The notes beneath the pieces are model-generated. The model made no database searches. It saw only the letters and a program-made list of their open reading frames with translations, and had not been told where the DNA came from. 8,696 nucleotides of DNA from Hyphomicrobiales bacterium. Lineage in GTDB: Bacteria; Pseudomonadota; Alphaproteobacteria; Rhizobiales; Kaistiaceae. The translations under genes were made by a program, and so were the position numbers. The stretch lies in assembly GCA_017305815.1 (NCBI GenBank), contig JAFKJZ010000472.1, positions 1 to 8,696 of the forward strand, read 5' to 3'. This document shows positions 5,885-8,696 of this stretch, piece by piece (the stretch's first letter is position 1; every line of letters starts with the position of its first letter).

Positions 5885-6598
5885 ATGAATGATCTGGCGG
5901 ATACCGCCCCCTTGGCCGATGATGCGCCGCATCTGCTCGTCATTGACGACGATGCCCGCATTCGCACGCTGCTGTCGCGCTACCTGAACGACAACGGCTT
6001 CCGTGTCGATGTCGCCGCCAATGCGGCCGAGGCGCGCGGCCGGCTCGGCGGCCTCGCCTTCGACCTCCTGGTCGTCGACGTGATGATGCCGGGCGAGAGC
6101 GGGCTCGACCTGCTGAAGAGCCTGCGCGAGACGATGGACGTGCCGATCCTGATGCTGACGGCGCGGACGGAGATCGAGAGCCGGATCAAGGGTCTGGAGC
6201 TCGGCGCCGACGATTATCTCGGCAAGCCGTTCGAGCCGCGCGAACTGCTGCTTCGCATCAACGCCATCCTGAAGCGCGGCACCCCGCCGGCGGCGCCGCT
6301 GATCGAGCAGGTGCGCTTCGGGCCGTTCACCTTCCACATCGCGCGGCGCGAACTGCGTCGCGGGCAGGAGACGATCCGCCTGACCGATCGCGAGCGACAG
6401 ATCATGGCGGTTTTCGCCGAGACGCCGAACGAGACCGTGCCGCGCCTTTCGCTGCTGGCCGAGGACGAGCCGGCCGGCGAACGCACCATCGACGTGCAGA
6501 TCAACCGGCTGCGCCGCAAGATCGAGGTCGATCCGGCCAATCCGCTGTTCCTGCAGACGGTGCGTGGCATCGGCTACCGGCTGGTGACGGAAGCGTGA
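5885..6598 (+). CDS. OmpR-family response regulator, PetR-like
   Basis: A 237-residue two-domain response regulator. The receiver domain (about 16-130) has the acidic pair Asp21/Asp22 in VIDDDAR, the phosphoacceptor Asp65 in [10 protein letters not shown], Thr92 in LMLTART and Lys114 in [10 protein letters not shown]. The OmpR/PhoB winged helix (about 144-235) shows [10 protein letters not shown], the recognition-helix segment [15 protein letters not shown] and the ending [13 protein letters not shown] (5874-5877) lies seven bases before the ATG. It follows the MarR gene by 18 bases and precedes the EnvZ-like kinase by 43, so the three are probably one operon, and the kinase is its likely partner. 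The length and context fit PetR of Rhodobacter capsulatus; an orthologous role in this organism is not demonstrated. All phosphorylation residues are intact, so it should be a normal phosphorelay receiver. Confidence 0.93.
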   Translation: MNDLADTAPLADDAPHLLVIDDDARIRTLLSRYLNDNGFRVDVAANAAEARGRLGGLAFDLLVVDVMMPGESGLDLLKSLRETMDVPILMLTARTEIESRIKGLELGADDYLGKPFEPRELLLRINAILKRGTPPAAPLIEQVRFGPFTFHIARRELRRGQETIRLTDRERQIMAVFAETPNETVPRLSLLAEDEPAGERTIDVQINRLRRKIEVDPANPLFLQTVRGIGYRLVTEA

Positions 6599-6641
6599 CG
6601 CAGATTGGCGACCGGGGACGGGCCGGACGGGGCCAGGGCTG

Positions 6642-8132
6642 ATGGACAAACGCCCGCATTCGTTTCAGCGCAGTCGTGTTTCCGGCGGCTGGGCGGAATG
6701 GCCTGCCGTGGCCGGGCTGCGCCGTCTCTGGCGGTCTCCGGCGGTCAACGCCATGCGCCGCATGGCGCGCCGCTCCGAGCCCTTCTTCGACGCGCTGCTG
6801 GTGCCCTATCGCTTTCTCGGCAAGCGCATGGCCGCCGCGATGCCGAAGGGCCTCTATGCGCGCGCGCTGATCATCATCATCACGCCGATCGTCATCCTGC
6901 AGTCGGTCGTCGCCTTCGTCTTCATGGAGCGCCACTGGCAGACGGTGACGCAGCGCCTGTCGGCTGCGACCGTCCGCGACATCGCCGCGATCGTCGACCT
7001 GATCGACACCTACCCGGAAGATCCGAACTACGCGCAGATCGTCCGCATCGCGCAGGACAGGCTCGGCCTGACCATTTCCGTGATCCCGAACGAGCCTTTG
7101 CCGCCGGCGGCGCCAAAGCCTTTCTTCTCGCTGCTCGACAGCGCGCTGTCGCGCGAGATCGGCCGTCAGATCAACAAGCCCTACTGGATCGACACGGTCG
7201 GCCGCTCCAACCTGGTCGAGATCCGCATCCAGCTCGGCGACAAGGTGCTGCGCGTGCTGGCGCGGCGCAGCCAGACCTATGCCTCCAATTCGGAGATCTT
7301 CATCTTCTGGATGGTCGGCACCAGCCTGGTGCTGCTGACGATCGCCATCGCCTTCCTGCGCAACCAGATCCGTCCGATCCAGCAGCTCGCCGATGCGGCC
7401 GAGGATTTCGGCATGGGGCGCGAGACGACGGATTTCAGCCCGCGCGGCGCGCGCGAGGTTCGCCGCGCCAGCGCCGCCTTCATGGAGATGCGCAACCGCA
7501 TCGAGCGGCAGATGGAGCAGCGCACCACCATGCTGGCGGGCGTCAGCCACGACCTGCGCACGGTGCTGACGCGCTTCCGCCTGCAACTGGCGCTCTTGCG
7601 CGAAACGCCGGATGTGCGCGCCATGCGCCGCGACGTCGACGACATGCAGCGTATGCTCGAGGGCTATCTGGCCTTTGCCCGTGACGATGCCGACGAACCG
7701 ACGGCGGCGACCAATATCGGCACGCTGCTGGCCGAGGTCGCCGAGAACGCCCGCCGCGTCGGCCACGACGTCTCGCAGGATTTCCGCGGCGATCCGATCG
7801 TCAGCATCCGCCCGAACGATTTCAAGCGCTGCCTGTCCAACCTGGTGATGAACGCCTGCCGGCACGGCGACCATATCGAGCTGCACGGCGTGCATACCGA
7901 CGGTTGGCTCGTCATCCATGTCGACGATGATGGGCCCGGTATCGACGAGACCGAGCGCGAGGCAGTGTTCAGGCCGTTCTACCGTCTCGACGAGGCGCGC
8001 AATCTCGACGAGAGCGGCACGGGCCTCGGCCTGCCGATCGCCCGCGACATCGCCCGTTTCCATGGCGGCGACGTCACGCTTTCGGAGGCGCCGGACGGCG
8101 GCCTGCGCGCCACCGTCCGCATTCCGGCCTGA
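6642..8132 (+). CDS. EnvZ-like membrane sensor histidine kinase
   Basis: A 496-residue sensor kinase of the inner membrane. It has a basic cytoplasmic N-terminus of about 70 residues, a first membrane segment (about 73-95), a periplasmic sensor loop (about 96-217), a second membrane segment (about 218-239), a HAMP region (about 240-290, starting RNQIRPIQQLADAAEDF), a dimerisation/phosphoacceptor domain with His303 in GVSHDLRTVLTRF, and a HATPase_c domain with N box LVMNACRHG (401-409, Asn404), G1 box DDDGPGI (428-434), F box FRPFYRLD (443-450) and G2 box GTGLGL (459-464). EnvZ has HDLRTPLTR; here Pro is Val. The ribosome site at 6642 is poor (AGGG only 3 bases away), so a later start at Met38 or Met41 is possible and would shorten the N-terminal extension. 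The signal sensed is unknown; the OmpR-type regulator immediately upstream is the probable partner. Confidence 0.92.
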   Translation: MDKRPHSFQRSRVSGGWAEWPAVAGLRRLWRSPAVNAMRRMARRSEPFFDALLVPYRFLGKRMAAAMPKGLYARALIIIITPIVILQSVVAFVFMERHWQTVTQRLSAATVRDIAAIVDLIDTYPEDPNYAQIVRIAQDRLGLTISVIPNEPLPPAAPKPFFSLLDSALSREIGRQINKPYWIDTVGRSNLVEIRIQLGDKVLRVLARRSQTYASNSEIFIFWMVGTSLVLLTIAIAFLRNQIRPIQQLADAAEDFGMGRETTDFSPRGAREVRRASAAFMEMRNRIERQMEQRTTMLAGVSHDLRTVLTRFRLQLALLRETPDVRAMRRDVDDMQRMLEGYLAFARDDADEPTAATNIGTLLAEVAENARRVGHDVSQDFRGDPIVSIRPNDFKRCLSNLVMNACRHGDHIELHGVHTDGWLVIHVDDDGPGIDETEREAVFRPFYRLDEARNLDESGTGLGLPIARDIARFHGGDVTLSEAPDGGLRATVRIPA

Positions 8133-8144
8133 TCGAACTCAGGC
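8127..8144. repeat. Small inverted repeat containing both convergent stop codons
   Basis: GCCTGA (8127-8132) and TCAGGC (8139-8144) pair perfectly across a 6-base loop. The plus-strand TGA of the kinase and the minus-strand TGA of the VOC gene each lie in one arm. There is no T-run on either side, so if it ends transcription it does so weakly. The symmetry may be partly a consequence of two convergent stop codons. Confidence 0.5.
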
Positions 8145-8696
8145 GCCGGGCTGAAGGCGGATACGCGTGCCCCAGGGATCCAGCAATTCGCGTTCGGCCG
8201 AAACGCCGGAGCCGGCCAACGTCACATAGGCGAGGCCGTTGCGTTCGGGATCGCGCGGGCCGGCGCCGCGACTCTGCCAGCTATTGGCGCCGATATGGTG
8301 GTGATAGCGGCCGGACGACAGGAACGAGGCGCTCGGCATGGTGGTCACTTCGTCGAGCCCGACCTCCGACTTCCACCAGCGCGCCGCCACAGGCGCGTCA
8401 CCCACGCGCAGATGCACATGGCCTATGCGGAGGAATTCCGGTGCACCCTTCCAGCCGCCCGGATGGTCGCCGAGCGAGGCGACGATCGCGTTGACGTCGA
8501 GCGGGTCGGTCGCCATCCGCACATGCGGGCCTTCCCAGACCCATTCCCCGGTCGGGCGGTCGGAATAGATCTCGACGCCGTTGCCTTCCGGATCGGTCAG
8601 GTAGAAGGCCTCGCTGACGAGATGATCGGCCATGCCGTCGACGGGAAAGCGGTTTTCGCTCGCATGCAGGATCCAGCGGCCGAGATCGGCGCGGCT
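8139..8696 (-). CDS. VOC/glyoxalase-family protein, CatE-type, N-terminus cut by window edge
   Basis: The visible 185 residues are the C-terminal part; the frame stays open to the right edge, so the start lies outside. The beginning RADLGRWILHASENRFPVDG followed by DHLVSEAFYLTDPEGNGVEIYSDRP is the signature of the COG2514/CatE group of vicinal-oxygen-chelate proteins, annotated as catechol-2,3-dioxygenase-like or glyoxalase. A second betaalphabetabetabeta module follows, with IGHVHLRVGD, YHHHIGANSWQSRG and the ending LLDPWGTRIRL. His and Glu residues in DHLVSE, GNGVEIY and GHVHL are candidate metal ligands, but I cannot confirm a complete triad from the sequence. The substrate is unknown; ring-cleavage is known for some relatives, and many members are uncharacterised. 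It converges on the kinase gene with six bases between stops and has no evident functional link to it. Confidence 0.88.
   Translation of the reverse strand, partial: SRADLGRWILHASENRFPVDGMADHLVSEAFYLTDPEGNGVEIYSDRPTGEWVWEGPHVRMATDPLDVNAIVASLGDHPGGWKGAPEFLRIGHVHLRVGDAPVAARWWKSEVGLDEVTTMPSASFLSSGRYHHHIGANSWQSRGAGPRDPERNGLAYVTLAGSGVSAERELLDPWGTRIRLQPGA

Noticed and set aside
4934..6649. Minus-strand open frame of 571 codons opposite the MarR and response-regulator genes
   Set aside because: It is opposite two well-recognised regulators, and its composition reflects third-position GC bias of the real genes. The same reasoning removes the minus-strand frame at 6501-8063 and the plus-strand frames at 1555-2484, 2595-3440, 3847-5127 and 6605-7684.
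1..8696. CRISPR array, tRNA or rRNA gene, insertion sequence, phage or toxin-antitoxin module
   Set aside because: No spaced repeats, cloverleaf-like sequences, transposase or integrase motifs or paired small toxin-antitoxin genes were seen; the genes present are ordinary core-genome families.

Overview
The window is a GC-rich chromosomal segment of an alphaproteobacterium, most likely of the order Hyphomicrobiales (Rhizobiales). This rests on the strong G/C bias at third codon positions, on the family-typical sequences of Lgt, MidA/NDUFAF7-like methyltransferase, PgeF, UbiK, IlvE and a PetP/PetR-like regulator pair, and on their order. No rRNA, tRNA, CRISPR array, insertion sequence or phage gene is visible. 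The content is largely core genome, with well-preserved reading frames.

Left block (1-3200, minus strand): a tight operon read right to left. It runs lgt (prolipoprotein diacylglyceryl transferase), a MidA/NDUFAF7-type SAM methyltransferase (4-base ATGA overlap), pgeF (peptidoglycan editing factor, 16-base gap) and then, after 117 bases, a small lipoprotein cut by the window edge. Middle block (3349-4160, plus strand): ubiK (ubiquinone biosynthesis accessory factor), then a small GIY-YIG-domain protein preceded by a striking dyad that contains a good sigma-70-type promoter and ended by a clear intrinsic terminator. The next gene, ilvE (branched-chain aminotransferase, minus), converges on that terminator.

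Right block: divergent from ilvE is a plus-strand regulatory cluster of a MarR-family regulator (PetP-like), an OmpR-family response regulator (PetR-like) and an EnvZ-like membrane histidine kinase. A perfect inverted repeat at the start of the MarR gene looks like an autoregulatory operator and helps place its start codon. The kinase converges, with only six bases between stop codons, on a glyoxalase/VOC-family (CatE-type) dioxygenase-like gene that runs off the right edge.

Several genes relate to the envelope or respiratory chain: Lgt and the lipoprotein, PgeF, MidA for complex I assembly, UbiK for ubiquinone, and PetPR, which was described in Rhodobacter in connection with the cytochrome bc1 genes. 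I see no convincing undescribed multi-gene system. The two places most worth checking are the palindromic promoter/operator before the GIY-YIG gene and the operator at the MarR gene start.
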